A stretch of 64,000 nucleotides of DNA from Sphingomonas melonis. GTDB lineage: Bacteria; Pseudomonadota; Alphaproteobacteria; Sphingomonadales; Sphingomonadaceae. The notes under the pieces are model-generated. The model did not search any database. It saw nothing but the letters and a program-made list of their open reading frames with translations, and was not told where the DNA came from. The position numbers and the translations under genes are program-made. Position 1 is the stretch's first letter; the number at the start of each line of letters is the position of its first letter. The stretch is from contig NZ_JACCBY010000004.1 in the NCBI RefSeq assembly GCF_013409985.1, positions 339,699 through 403,698 on the forward strand. Reading direction: 5' to 3'. Below are positions 15,795 to 24,624 of this stretch, piece after piece.

Positions 15795-16561
15795 CGGCGC
15801 CGCGCTGGCCGAGCCGGCTCTGGATCGTGCGCCATGGCGAAAGCGCCGGCAACGTCGCCCGCGATGAGGCGCATGCGCGCGGTGCCGACCGGATCGAACT
15901 GGCGACACGGGACGTGGATATCACCCTGTCGCAGCGCGGTGGCGAGCAGGCCGGTGCACTCGGCGACTGGTTCGCACAGGTCGCTACCGATGACCGGCCG
16001 GAGGTGATGCTCGCATCGCCCTATGTCCGCGCGCTGGAGACGGCGCGAATCTTCCGCAACCATGGCGGTGGCTCCGGTGATGCGCCGATCGCCGTCGACG
16101 AACGCCTGCGCGAAAAGGAGTTCGGCATACTCGACGGGCTGACGACGACCGGTGTCGCCGCGGTCCATCCCGAGCAAGCCGAATTCCGTCGGCTCCTCGG
16201 CAAATTCTACCATCGGCCGCCCGGCGGCGAGAGCTGGTGCGACGTCATCTTCCGCCTGCGGTCGCTGATGGACACGATCGCGCTGCACCATGGCGGAAAG
16301 CGCGTCATGATCGTCGCGCATCAGGTGGTCGTCCTGTGCCTGCGCTATATCATCGAGGATCTGTCGGAAGCGGAGATCCTCGCGATCGATCGGCAGGGCG
16401 ATGTCGCCAACGGCTCGGTCACCGAATATCGCTTCGATCCCGCCGCGGGCCGCGACGGCGCGCTGGCGCTGGTCCGCTACAACGACGTGCGGCATCTTGA
16501 GGACCGGGGTGCCGCAACGGTGACGGCGGAGCCTGACCGTACCGCGGGCATACGGGGATGA
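15791..16561 (+). CDS. Histidine phosphatase (phosphoglycerate-mutase-like)
   Basis: Branch-1 histidine phosphatase of 256 residues. The nucleophile motif RHGESAGN lies at residues 13-20, an ETARIF arginine/glutamate region follows, the acid E is in LREKEFG, and the second histidine is in VAHQVVV. Substrate is unknown. It overlaps the next gene nnrD by 4 bp (ATGA), so the two form one transcript, which might link it to nucleotide-metabolite repair. Confidence 0.88.
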   Translation: MTAPRWPSRLWIVRHGESAGNVARDEAHARGADRIELATRDVDITLSQRGGEQAGALGDWFAQVATDDRPEVMLASPYVRALETARIFRNHGGGSGDAPIAVDERLREKEFGILDGLTTTGVAAVHPEQAEFRRLLGKFYHRPPGGESWCDVIFRLRSLMDTIALHHGGKRVMIVAHQVVVLCLRYIIEDLSEAEILAIDRQGDVANGSVTEYRFDPAAGRDGALALVRYNDVRHLEDRGAATVTAEPDRTAGIRG

Positions 16562-17439
16562 CCGGCGCGGCCACCCCGCTCGACCGCAAATGGATCGCCG
16601 CCAATCCGCTGCCCGTGCATGGCAGCGGGACGACGAAGAACAGCCGCGGCCGCGTCCTCGCGATCGGCGGATCGCGGATCGTCCCCGGCGCCCTCCGCCT
16701 CACCGGCGAGGCGGCGTTGCGCGCCGGCGCCGGCAAGCTGCAGATGGCGACGGTGGAATCGGCCGCACTCCTCGGCCTGTTCGTGCCCGAGGCTGCGACC
16801 ATCGCCCTGCCCGAGGACGAGGATGGCGAGATCGCGGCCGGACCCGGCAGCCGCCTCGAGACCGCGCTCGACGCCTGCGGCGCGCTGGTGATCGGCCCGG
16901 GGATCGGCAAGCCCGATGCGGCGCAGCGCCTGCTCGACCTGATCCTTCGGCAGCCGGGTGCGGATATGACGCTGGTGGTCGACGCGATGGCGATCGGCTG
17001 TGCACGCGACATGCGCAAGCAGCTTGCGCCCTTGTCAGGACGGCTCGTGTTCACGCCCCATTATGGTGAAATGGCGATCCTGACCGGACAGGATGAGGAC
17101 GACATCGCCGCCGATCCCGCCGCGATCGCCAGCAGGGTCGCCGCGGACTATGGCGCGATCGTCGTGCTGAAGGGCAGCGACACCGTCATCGCTGCCCCGA
17201 ACGGGGCGCTGCTGCATTATGTCGGCGGCGGCAGCGGTCTGGCGACCGGCGGCTCGGGCGATGTGCTCGCCGGCGCGATCGCCGGCCTGCTGTCGCGCGG
17301 TGCACCGCCGCTCGTCGCGGCGGGCTGGGGCGTGTGGCTGCATGGCGAGAGCGGTCGTCGTGTCGCCGCCGCGACCGGCCCGATCGGCTTTCTGGCCCGC
17401 GAGTTGCCGGCCGAATTCCCGCGCCTGCTCCCGCAATGA
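16558..17439 (+). CDS. nnrD: ADP-dependent NAD(P)H-hydrate dehydratase
   Basis: Repairs hydrated NAD(P)H back to NAD(P)H. 293 residues with the ribokinase-like carbohydrate-kinase fold. Diagnostic parts are HGSGTTKNSRGRVLAIGGS at the start, VVLKGSDTVI, and the GGSGDVLAGAIAGLL nucleotide/active-site loop. The epimerase partner NnrE is not fused to it, unlike E. coli Nnr, and is not in the window. Confidence 0.92.
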   Translation: MTGAATPLDRKWIAANPLPVHGSGTTKNSRGRVLAIGGSRIVPGALRLTGEAALRAGAGKLQMATVESAALLGLFVPEAATIALPEDEDGEIAAGPGSRLETALDACGALVIGPGIGKPDAAQRLLDLILRQPGADMTLVVDAMAIGCARDMRKQLAPLSGRLVFTPHYGEMAILTGQDEDDIAADPAAIASRVAADYGAIVVLKGSDTVIAAPNGALLHYVGGGSGLATGGSGDVLAGAIAGLLSRGAPPLVAAGWGVWLHGESGRRVAAATGPIGFLARELPAEFPRLLPQ

Positions 17440-17646
17440 GCGGGCGGAGCGGTTCGGCGTGCCGGCGAGCTGAGCCGCGCTGGTTGGATCACCGGGACCC
17501 GCCGTTGAAATCGCACTGATCCACATCGTGCCCGCGGAACTCCCGCCCGTCGCCGCACGATGAGGTCCGCGCCCGGGCCGGCGGCGCGCGACCGCCGCGG
17601 GGCACGCCGATGTCGGACCGGCCATCAGTGAAGGGCGCGCGCGATC

Positions 17647-19221
17647 ATGCACACATTCGAGCTGCTGCTCATCCTGATCGCGGCCTGCGTGGTCCTTGCC
17701 TATGCCGCCGAGCGTCTGCGCATCCCGCTCGCCGTCGCGCTCGTCCTCGGCGGCATGGCGCTTGCGTTCGTGCCGGGGATCGGCACCGTCGAGCTCGATC
17801 CCGAACTTGCGCTGGCGCTGTTCCTGCCGCCGTTGTTGCAGGCGAGCGCCTATCGCACCGACTGGCCTGCCTTCCGGTTCAACCTGCGCCCGATCCTGTC
17901 GCTGGCGCTCGGCGCGGTGTTCTTCACGGCCGCCGCGGTGGCGATCGTGGCGAAGCTGCTGGTGCCGGACCTGCCGTGGTGGGCGGCGATCACGCTCGGC
18001 GCGATCGTTGCCCCGCCCGATGCGGTCGCGGCCGCGGCGGTGCTGAAACAGGTCCGGCTGCCCAAGCGCCTCGTGACGGTGCTGGAGGGCGAAAGCCTCA
18101 TCAACGATGCGTCCTCGCTCGTGCTGTATCGCTGTGCGGTCGCCGCGACCCTTGCCGGCACCTTCAGCCTTGGCGAAGGCGTGCTGCAATTCTTCGCCGC
18201 CTCGATCGGCGGCACGCTGGTCGGCTGGCTCGTCGGCCGCGGCGCGATGTGGGTCTTCGCGCGGCTCGACGACACGTTGCTCGATATCACCGTCAGCCTG
18301 CTCGCCGGGTTCGTCGCCTATGTGCTTGCCGAGCAGATCCAGGTGTCGGGCGTGCTCGCCGCGGTCGCCTGTGGCCTGGTGCTGGGGCGGCGCCAGCACG
18401 CCGCCTTCACCGGCGAGACGCGGCTCGGCATGGCGACGGTATGGCGCTTCGTCGAATTCTTGCTGACCGCCCTCGTCTTCATGCTGATCGGCCTCCAGCT
18501 GCGCGGCATCGTCGAGCGGTTGCAGGACTATGATCCGCTGCGGCTCGGGCTGATCGCCTTTGCCATCTCCGCGACGCTGATCGTCAGCCGCGGCCTGTGG
18601 ATTTTTCCGGCGACATGGCTGCCGCGCCTGCTGTTTCGCAGCACGCGCGAGCAGGACCCGATGCCGCCGTGGAGCCACCCGGCCATCCTGTCCTGGGCCG
18701 GCATGCGCGGCGTGGTCAGCCTGGCGACCGCGCTGGCGCTGCCGATCCGCTTTCCCGGTCGCGACATCATCGTCTTCCTCGCCTTCTGCGCCATTTTTGC
18801 GACGCTCGTCGTCCAGGGCACGACATTGGGCTGGCTGATCCGCCGCCTCGGCCTTGAGGAGGACGAGGCGGTGCTGCCCGAACCGGACACGGCACAGGCA
18901 CGGGCGGAACTCGCCGCCGCCTCGCTGGAAGCGGTGGAGGATCACGCCGGCGACGATGCCTCGCTGCACAGCGGCGCCGCGGCCGAACTGGTTGAGGAAT
19001 ATAAGGTGCGCGCCCACCGCGCCAGCATCGAAGGGCAGGACGTGGAAACGAAGACCGAACAGCTCGCGGCGCAGCAGCGGCTGCGTCTCGTCGCGATCCA
19101 GGCCGCCCGCGAGAAGCTGTCCGATCAGACCGATCAGATCGACGCCGACGCCCACCGGGCGCTTGGCGAGGAACTCGATCTCGAGGAGCAGCAGATCTGC
19201 CGCGCCCTCGGCGAGGGCTGA
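17647..19221 (+). CDS. CPA1-family Na+/H+ antiporter
   Basis: Inner-membrane cation/proton exchanger of 524 residues. Roughly twelve hydrophobic segments span residues 1-400 and include the ion-site motif ESLINDASSLVLYR. A hydrophilic, acidic, probably helical C-terminal tail of about 120 residues (403-524) is likely cytosolic and regulatory. It ends only 4 bp from the convergent TonB receptor. The 207-bp gap before it holds no recognised element. Confidence 0.9.
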   Translation: MHTFELLLILIAACVVLAYAAERLRIPLAVALVLGGMALAFVPGIGTVELDPELALALFLPPLLQASAYRTDWPAFRFNLRPILSLALGAVFFTAAAVAIVAKLLVPDLPWWAAITLGAIVAPPDAVAAAAVLKQVRLPKRLVTVLEGESLINDASSLVLYRCAVAATLAGTFSLGEGVLQFFAASIGGTLVGWLVGRGAMWVFARLDDTLLDITVSLLAGFVAYVLAEQIQVSGVLAAVACGLVLGRRQHAAFTGETRLGMATVWRFVEFLLTALVFMLIGLQLRGIVERLQDYDPLRLGLIAFAISATLIVSRGLWIFPATWLPRLLFRSTREQDPMPPWSHPAILSWAGMRGVVSLATALALPIRFPGRDIIVFLAFCAIFATLVVQGTTLGWLIRRLGLEEDEAVLPEPDTAQARAELAAASLEAVEDHAGDDASLHSGAAAELVEEYKVRAHRASIEGQDVETKTEQLAAQQRLRLVAIQAAREKLSDQTDQIDADAHRALGEELDLEEQQICRALGEG

Positions 19222-19225
19222 CGGG

Positions 19226-21505
19226 TCACAGGTGCAGCTCGATCCCGGCGCCGAACGTCTGCGGATCGCCCAGGATCGCCTGGTTGCTGCTCGGGGAGTC
19301 ATATTGCTTGTACCGCGTGTCGAGCAGGTTGCGCGCGAATACGAAGGTGGTCCAGCGATCGGTGTCATAGCCCAGCCGCGTGTTCACGATCGTCCGGCCA
19401 GCCAGCCGTGCCTCCGCCTGCCCCACGCCGGGCGTGGTGAAGACCGGTCCGCGATAATTGGCGTTCAGATTGCCGCTGATCCGCCCGACATGCGCATTGA
19501 CGCCCCCGGCCAGCGTCCAGCGTGGTGCGTAGGGGAATTGCGAGCCCGCGAGATCGACGCTGCCTGTCGCACCGCCGGGCAGCGCGAACGTGTCGAACCG
19601 GGTCTGCACGTGCCCGATCGAAGCATAGGCATCGAGTGTGCGACTGATCCGCCCCTGCCCTTCGATCTCGAAGCCGTAGAGATGCGACTGCGCGGCGTTG
19701 ACGGTGTTGTAATCGAAGGTGTTGAGGCCGAACCGCGCGATGGTCTGCTGGCTGCGCCAATCGACATAGAAGACGTTGGCATTGACCGTCAGGCGCCCGC
19801 CCAGCCATCGCGAACGCAGCGACCCTTCGTAGTTCCAGCTATGTTCGGGATCATAGGGCACCAGCAGCGCGCGCGCCGGATTCTGACTCGACCCACCCGA
19901 ACGATATGCCCGCTGCACCGTGAAGGCGGTGGTCAGGTCGGGCGTCCACGCCATGCTGATCCCTGCCTTCGGCAGGAAGGCATCGAAGCTGCGCGCGTTG
20001 GCGGCGCGCGGCGACGAGGCTGCGGCGACGAGCGCCAGCACGCCGCGGTTGATCTGCTGCACCGCCCCGTAGCGTAGCGTGCCCGCTGCCCCAAACGCCG
20101 CCGGATCGGGCAGCGTGCCGGTGAAGGTCGTCAGCGTCGCCGCGATGTAGCGGTTCTCCTCGTGATCGTAGCGGAAGCCCGCGATCAGCGACAGGCGATC
20201 GGTGACCCGGTAGCGCCCGTCGCCGAACAGCGCGGCGGTGCGCACGGCATCGGGCTGTTGGCCGCGATAGTGGATCGGGATCGCGGGCAGGGCGGCGGCA
20301 TAAGCGGTCACGATCTGCGCCGCGGTGGCCGCGGGAACGCCGCCGCTCTCCAGCAAACGCCCGATTGTCCCGGTTGGCAGCGGTACGTTGATCCGGCTCT
20401 CGGCCTCCAGCCCGCCGGTGCGGCGATACGCCCATGCCCCCAGCACGCCGCTCGCCCGCTCGCCGTCATAGTTCAGGCGCAATTCCTCGGTCCACGTCTT
20501 GTACCGCGTCAGGTTGTCGACCGCCTGCACGTCGGCGGCGGTGCCGTCGGTGTCGACCAGCGCGTGCGTGGTGACCTGGTTGTACGAGGTCACGCTCGAC
20601 AGGCGCAGGCGCGGCGTGATCGCATAGCCGAGGTTCAGCACGGCGATGTCGGAGTGGACGCGCCCGCGGCTGGGCCGGTTGCCGGTGCTGATCCGGTTGT
20701 CGTAGAAATCGGGCACGTCGGTACGCGCATATTCGTAGAGGTAACCGCCGTCGCGACGCACACGGTTGTAGCTTGCGCGTACGTCCAGACCCGGAACCGC
20801 GGCCGGCGTCCAGCGCAGCTTGCCGCGCAGATTGAGCGACCGGAGGGCATCGTCATAGCCGCCGCGCGTCACGTTCCGGATCAGCCCGCGGTCCGAGCGC
20901 TGCTCGGCGGACAGCCGGAAACCGAGTTCATCGCGGAGGAGCGGGCCGCCTGCCGCGGCTGAGACGGTCCGCTCGTTGTGCTCGGTCCAGAGGACGCGCG
21001 CATCCGCGCTGTACGCGGTGGGCGAGGCATCGCGTGTGGTGAGCACCACCGCGCCTGCCAGCGTGTTCAGCCCCTGGATTGTCGACTGCGGCCCGCGCAG
21101 CACCTCGACCTGATGCACGTCCCATAGATCGGTGGGGCCGCCGAACAAGGCGTCGCGCGGGATCGGCGCGCCATCGACGTACACGCTCGCGGTATCCGCG
21201 TTGCCGCCCCCGCCGACGCCGGTATTGGTGATGCCGCGGATCGTGAAGCCGGTGGAGCCATAGGTCTCCGACATGTTGGCGGTGCGATTGTAGACGTCCT
21301 GCACCGTCTGGATCGTCTCCTCCCGCATCCGGTCGGGCGTGGTGATTGCGACGCTGGTCGGCGTATCCTGCACCGTGCGGTTCGTCTTTTCCCCCGTGAC
21401 GACGATGTCATCCTCGGGCGCCTCTGCGATGCGCGCCTGCTGCGCCGAAGCCGGCATGGCTGTGAGCAAGGCCGAACCGGCCAGTAAGAATGCAATCGTC
21501 CGCAT
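19226..21505 (-). CDS. TonB-dependent receptor, probable iron/siderophore type
   Basis: Outer-membrane receptor of 759 residues. Signal peptide MRTIAFLLAGSALL...ASAQQ, TonB-box-like EDDIVVTGEKTN, plug domain (GFTIRGI, VEVLRGPQ, AGAVVLTTRD) and a barrel ending in IELHL. GGGG-rich ribosome site precedes the ATG. A perfect 17-bp palindrome about 33 bp upstream may be the operator. The plug with VLRGPQSTI resembles iron-siderophore receptors, but the ligand is not readable. Confidence 0.9.
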   Translation of the reverse strand: MRTIAFLLAGSALLTAMPASAQQARIAEAPEDDIVVTGEKTNRTVQDTPTSVAITTPDRMREETIQTVQDVYNRTANMSETYGSTGFTIRGITNTGVGGGGNADTASVYVDGAPIPRDALFGGPTDLWDVHQVEVLRGPQSTIQGLNTLAGAVVLTTRDASPTAYSADARVLWTEHNERTVSAAAGGPLLRDELGFRLSAEQRSDRGLIRNVTRGGYDDALRSLNLRGKLRWTPAAVPGLDVRASYNRVRRDGGYLYEYARTDVPDFYDNRISTGNRPSRGRVHSDIAVLNLGYAITPRLRLSSVTSYNQVTTHALVDTDGTAADVQAVDNLTRYKTWTEELRLNYDGERASGVLGAWAYRRTGGLEAESRINVPLPTGTIGRLLESGGVPAATAAQIVTAYAAALPAIPIHYRGQQPDAVRTAALFGDGRYRVTDRLSLIAGFRYDHEENRYIAATLTTFTGTLPDPAAFGAAGTLRYGAVQQINRGVLALVAAASSPRAANARSFDAFLPKAGISMAWTPDLTTAFTVQRAYRSGGSSQNPARALLVPYDPEHSWNYEGSLRSRWLGGRLTVNANVFYVDWRSQQTIARFGLNTFDYNTVNAAQSHLYGFEIEGQGRISRTLDAYASIGHVQTRFDTFALPGGATGSVDLAGSQFPYAPRWTLAGGVNAHVGRISGNLNANYRGPVFTTPGVGQAEARLAGRTIVNTRLGYDTDRWTTFVFARNLLDTRYKQYDSPSSNQAILGDPQTFGAGIELHL

Positions 21506-21537
21506 GATGCCCCCCTGCCCCGCCGTTATCCTCCGCC

Positions 21538-21554
21538 CTATTGAGAATCAATAG
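21538..21554. promoter_or_regulatory. Palindromic operator, possibly Fur-type
   Basis: Perfect inverted repeat CTATTGA-GAA-TCAATAG, 33-49 bp upstream of the receptor start. TTGAGAATCAAT resembles half of a Fur box, but the match is incomplete, so the regulator is uncertain. Confidence 0.5.
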
Positions 21555-21636
21555 CACTAGTGGATAAGCTGGCCCGGGATGCTTGCGGTCGTGGCAACGG
21601 TCGGCGATGCTGCGTCCGGTTTGGAAAGGTACGTCG

Positions 21637-22440
21637 ATGATCGCTGCTCTCGCTGCACTGCTCCTGCAATCGGCGCCGGCGGCGCTGCCGCCGCTTCATC
21701 ACGGCTTCGTGGAGATACACTGTCCCGTCGGCGGGGAGCGGTTCAGCGCGCCGACTACGCCGGTCTATTCCACCATGGGCCGGCGACCGGACGAACAGCC
21801 CTATTCCGACGTGACGTTCCCGTTGCCGATGCCGGAATGCCCGGGCAACGGCTTGACCCTCTTCGCCCACTTCACGCCGGCCGAGACGGCGCAACTCGCA
21901 AAGTGGATCGCGACCCCCACCTACCAGGCGATGCGCGCGACCGAGTCACCCTTTTATCGCGCCTATTGGCTCGCGAAGAAGATCGGCCGCCCGGACGCCG
22001 ACGCCATCGAACTGCTGCTGCCCGCGATCTGGAGCGCCAAGCAGCAGGATCGTGACGATCCGCGCCGGCCGCATGCGACCCGCTATCAGCGCGTCCTCGT
22101 CGCCGCCGTCGTCGCCGCATCGCCGGCCGTGTCGGTGGACGACCGCGTCTGGCTCCAGAGCCAGGCTGCCAACGCCTTGCGGGAGATGGGCGATTTCGCC
22201 GCAGCCGAGCGGATGCGCGCCCGCGCGGAGCAGGCGCTTCCGCAGACCACGCGGCCGCCGCTGGCCATTTATCTGCAAAAGCTGAAAGCGGTGATCGCGC
22301 GCAGGGATCGCGGCGATGAACCGCTCGACATGATCCCGGACTGGAAGGCCGACAGCATCTGCAGGGACCACCCGCCCCGCGACCGGTTCGCGCGCGATTA
22401 TTGCGCGAGCCCCGCGCTCGCCAAGATCAACGGGTCATAG
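21637..22440 (+). CDS. Hypothetical exported protein
   Basis: 267 residues from the ATG at 21637, chosen because it opens a short signal-like sequence (MIAALAALLLQSAPAAL) and has GAAAGG upstream. The middle has several tryptophan/alanine-rich helices, and cysteines occur at two or more places (IHCPVGGE, MPECPGNG, DSICRDH), possibly disulfides. No family recognised. Divergent from the TonB receptor. Confidence 0.7.
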   Translation: MIAALAALLLQSAPAALPPLHHGFVEIHCPVGGERFSAPTTPVYSTMGRRPDEQPYSDVTFPLPMPECPGNGLTLFAHFTPAETAQLAKWIATPTYQAMRATESPFYRAYWLAKKIGRPDADAIELLLPAIWSAKQQDRDDPRRPHATRYQRVLVAAVVAASPAVSVDDRVWLQSQAANALREMGDFAAAERMRARAEQALPQTTRPPLAIYLQKLKAVIARRDRGDEPLDMIPDWKADSICRDHPPRDRFARDYCASPALAKINGS

Positions 22441-22459
22441 CACGACACAAAGCGCGGCG

Positions 22460-22475
22460 GCGGCCGGCCGGCCGC
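22460..22475. terminator. GC palindrome between convergent genes
   Basis: Perfect 16-base palindrome of alternating GGCC units between the stops of the hypothetical and winged-helix genes. No U-run, so terminator function is tentative. Confidence 0.3.
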
Positions 22476-22487
22476 GCGACCGCGTCT

Positions 22488-23069
22488 TCAGGACGACAGG
22501 CCCTCGCACATACGCCCGAGCGACCGAAGCGCTTCGGGCGTCAGGGTGTAGACCGCTTCGCGGCGGGCGCCGCGATTGTGGTGATCCACCCGCCAGCCCT
22601 GATAGTGCCGGCGCACCAGCCCCGCCCGTACCAGCTCCGACACGGCACGGCTGACGTTGCAGCGCCCCGATGCGCGCACCCGCAGTCGCACCGCCTCGTC
22701 GACGGCGTGGGCGGCGGCCTTGGGATCATCGGGCAATTGCCCCTCGCGCGCCAGCTCCGCCCGCACCTGTTCGGCGAGCGCGATCCGCCGCGGGTCGCGT
22801 CCCGCCATCGGCGACAGCGCGTCGCACAGCCAGTCGCGCAGCCGCACCGCCTTGCCCTGCTCGACGACATAGGGTCCGGCGTCGCCGTTCGTTCCGGCGG
22901 CGCGCGCGATCAGGTTCAGCACCATGAACGCATAGCGCGGCCGGCTCGACACGCTCGCCAGCCGCTCGATGATCGAGGGCATGTCGGCGGGCGACGCCGC
23001 CTTCGGTTCCGGCGCCCTCGGCACCGCGCGGGCCTCTTCGATGACGGGGAACAGTTCAGCCTGGATCAT
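22488..23069 (-). CDS. Winged-helix-type DNA-binding hypothetical protein
   Basis: 193 residues. The C-terminal part (CNVSRAVSELVRAGLVRRHYQGWRV and REAVYTLTPEALRSL) reads as a winged helix: recognition-type helix, wing with HHNRGARRE, then a final helix. The N-terminal half is charged and has no recognised fold. A strong TGTCAC-rich hairpin lies about 60 bp upstream and may be its own operator. Exact family not recognised. Confidence 0.7.
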   Translation of the reverse strand: MIQAELFPVIEEARAVPRAPEPKAASPADMPSIIERLASVSSRPRYAFMVLNLIARAAGTNGDAGPYVVEQGKAVRLRDWLCDALSPMAGRDPRRIALAEQVRAELAREGQLPDDPKAAAHAVDEAVRLRVRASGRCNVSRAVSELVRAGLVRRHYQGWRVDHHNRGARREAVYTLTPEALRSLGRMCEGLSS

Positions 23070-23131
23070 GGAACAAGTGAAGCACGAAACGGGAATCCTG
23101 TGAATCCCTGTTCCGCCCCCGTCCTCGCTTC

Positions 23132-23169
23132 TGTCACCTGTGACACTTTGCCCGGCGGCAAAGTGTCAC
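23132..23169. repeat. TGTCAC half-sites and a 13-bp perfect hairpin
   Basis: TGTCAC-CT-GTGACA (23132-23145) overlaps a second inverted repeat, GTGACACTTTGCC and GGCAAAGTGTCAC (23140-23152 / 23157-23169) around a CGGC loop. Three TGTCAC half-sites in 38 bp suggest a protein binding array, or a transcript hairpin, between the winged-helix gene and the dehydrogenase. Confidence 0.7.
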
Positions 23170-23268
23170 GGACGGCACCCGATGACGCGGACGGCGAGAG
23201 GATGTGGGCATGGTCCGCTACCCGCGCGGCTCACCGGTCCCCGCATCAGGCGCCGCCCGTTCATCCAG

Positions 23269-24000
23269 CTACACCTGTCGCATGCCGCCATCGACGCAAA
23301 GCTCCGCGCCGGTGATAAAGCTGGCTTCATCGCTGAGGAGAAACACGGCAGCAGACGCAACCTCGTCGACGCGCGCCATGCGGCCGAGCGGGATGGGAGC
23401 GATCAGCATCTGCCGCATCTCCTCGGGCACCGCGGCCATCATGTCGGTATCGGTTGGGCCCGGTGCGACGACGTTGACGCGGATGCGACGCGGCGCGAGT
23501 TCGGCCGCCCAGCTACGCGCATAGGAGCGCAGCGCCGCCTTGGTCGCCCCGTAGGTACTGAACGGCGTCACGCCCATGACGTCGGCGATCGAGCCGACCA
23601 GCACCACCGATGCCCCGTCGCTCAGCACGGGCAGAGCCGCTTGGATTCCAAACAGCGCGCCGCGCACGTTGACGGCGAAGTGCCGGTCGAAATGCTCGCT
23701 CGTCGCCTCGCCGATCGTCGCCGGCTCCGACAGTCCGGCGTTCAGCACCAGGGCATCGATGCGTCCGTGCAGTCGCTTGGCCTCGGCCATGACCCGCTCC
23801 AGATCGGCCTGGCATGCCGCATCGGCTGCGATGCCCTGCGCCGAAGGCCCGATGCTCTCAGCCGCAGCGGCGACTTCGCGGGCCCGCCGTCCCGTCAGTA
23901 TAACCGTAGCCCCTGCCTGCGCGAGCTCGCGGGCGGTCGCGAGACCAATCCCCTTCGCTCCGCCGACCACCACCGCGACCTTGCCTGCCATTCTAGCCAT
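23269..24000 (-). CDS. Short-chain dehydrogenase/reductase
   Basis: NAD(P)-dependent oxidoreductase of 243 residues. GGAKGIG nucleotide motif (residues 12-18), LNAG, catalytic YGATK, and the C-terminal FITGAELCVDGG that classical SDRs share. ATG 24000 chosen because GGAAGGG precedes it and the family starts right after. Divergent from the HxlR regulator with a palindrome between them, so probably its target. Confidence 0.9.
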   Translation of the reverse strand: MARMAGKVAVVVGGAKGIGLATARELAQAGATVILTGRRAREVAAAAESIGPSAQGIAADAACQADLERVMAEAKRLHGRIDALVLNAGLSEPATIGEATSEHFDRHFAVNVRGALFGIQAALPVLSDGASVVLVGSIADVMGVTPFSTYGATKAALRSYARSWAAELAPRRIRVNVVAPGPTDTDMMAAVPEEMRQMLIAPIPLGRMARVDEVASAAVFLLSDEASFITGAELCVDGGMRQV

Positions 24001-24029
24001 TGTGCGCCCTTCCATTCGCGAAGGCGAAC

Positions 24030-24050
24030 CAGATATACGAAGCATATCTG
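24030..24050. promoter_or_regulatory. HxlR operator candidate
   Basis: Perfect 7-bp arms CAGATAT and ATATCTG around 7 bases, in the 81-bp gap between the SDR and HxlR genes. Confidence 0.65.
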
Positions 24051-24081
24051 CTATCAAGAACGCACCGGGAGTAGCCTAGAT

Positions 24082-24468
24082 ATGGCGAGCGATACCGACC
24101 TGCAGGCCCTGTCGTGCCAGGCGATGTTGGACGTGCCCCGCATCCGCCCCGTGCTGGACAAGATCGCGGACAAGTGGACGATCATGATCCTGACCGTGCT
24201 GTGCCCTCAACCCGCACGCTTCAACGAGATCAAGCGCCGGCTCGACGGCATCACCCACAAGTCGCTCGCCGATGCGCTAAAACGCCTGGAACGTCATGGA
24301 CTGATCACACGCACCGTGATCCCGACGACGCCGATCGGCGTCGTCTATACGATCACGTCGCTGGGCCATTCGCTTCGCGAGCCCTTCGAAGCGCTCTGCT
24401 CCTGGGCTCTGGCTCAGGAGCAGGCAATGTCGGAGGCAGCGACCGCGTACGATAGATCGCGGGAGTAA
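24082..24468 (+). CDS. HxlR-family regulator, possibly redox-sensing
   Basis: Winged-helix regulator of 128 residues. The DKWTIMILTVL and FNEIKRRLDGITHKSLADALKRLERHGL segments are the HxlR signature. Cys12, just before the first helix, sits where the redox-sensing cysteine of HypR, QorR and YodB lies, so quinone or disulfide stress is a possible signal (inference). Divergent from an SDR gene. Confidence 0.9.
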   Translation: MASDTDLQALSCQAMLDVPRIRPVLDKIADKWTIMILTVLCPQPARFNEIKRRLDGITHKSLADALKRLERHGLITRTVIPTTPIGVVYTITSLGHSLREPFEALCSWALAQEQAMSEAATAYDRSRE

Positions 24469-24624
24469 TCCGCTCGTTGCCCCAGCAGCTCCCCCTTGTG
24501 CCATTCGTTGAAGTCGACGGCAAAGCGACCTCGGCCCCCAGTCGGTGAAATCGATCGGGAAGACGAAGTTTCGAGAATCCTTCGATCGCTTTCCCGGTGG
24601 ATCTCATCCTCCTATGGCCATTCG

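Noticed and set aside
17035..19368. A 777-residue frame opposite the antiporter
   Set aside because: Shadow frame; the antiporter on the plus strand has clear motifs.
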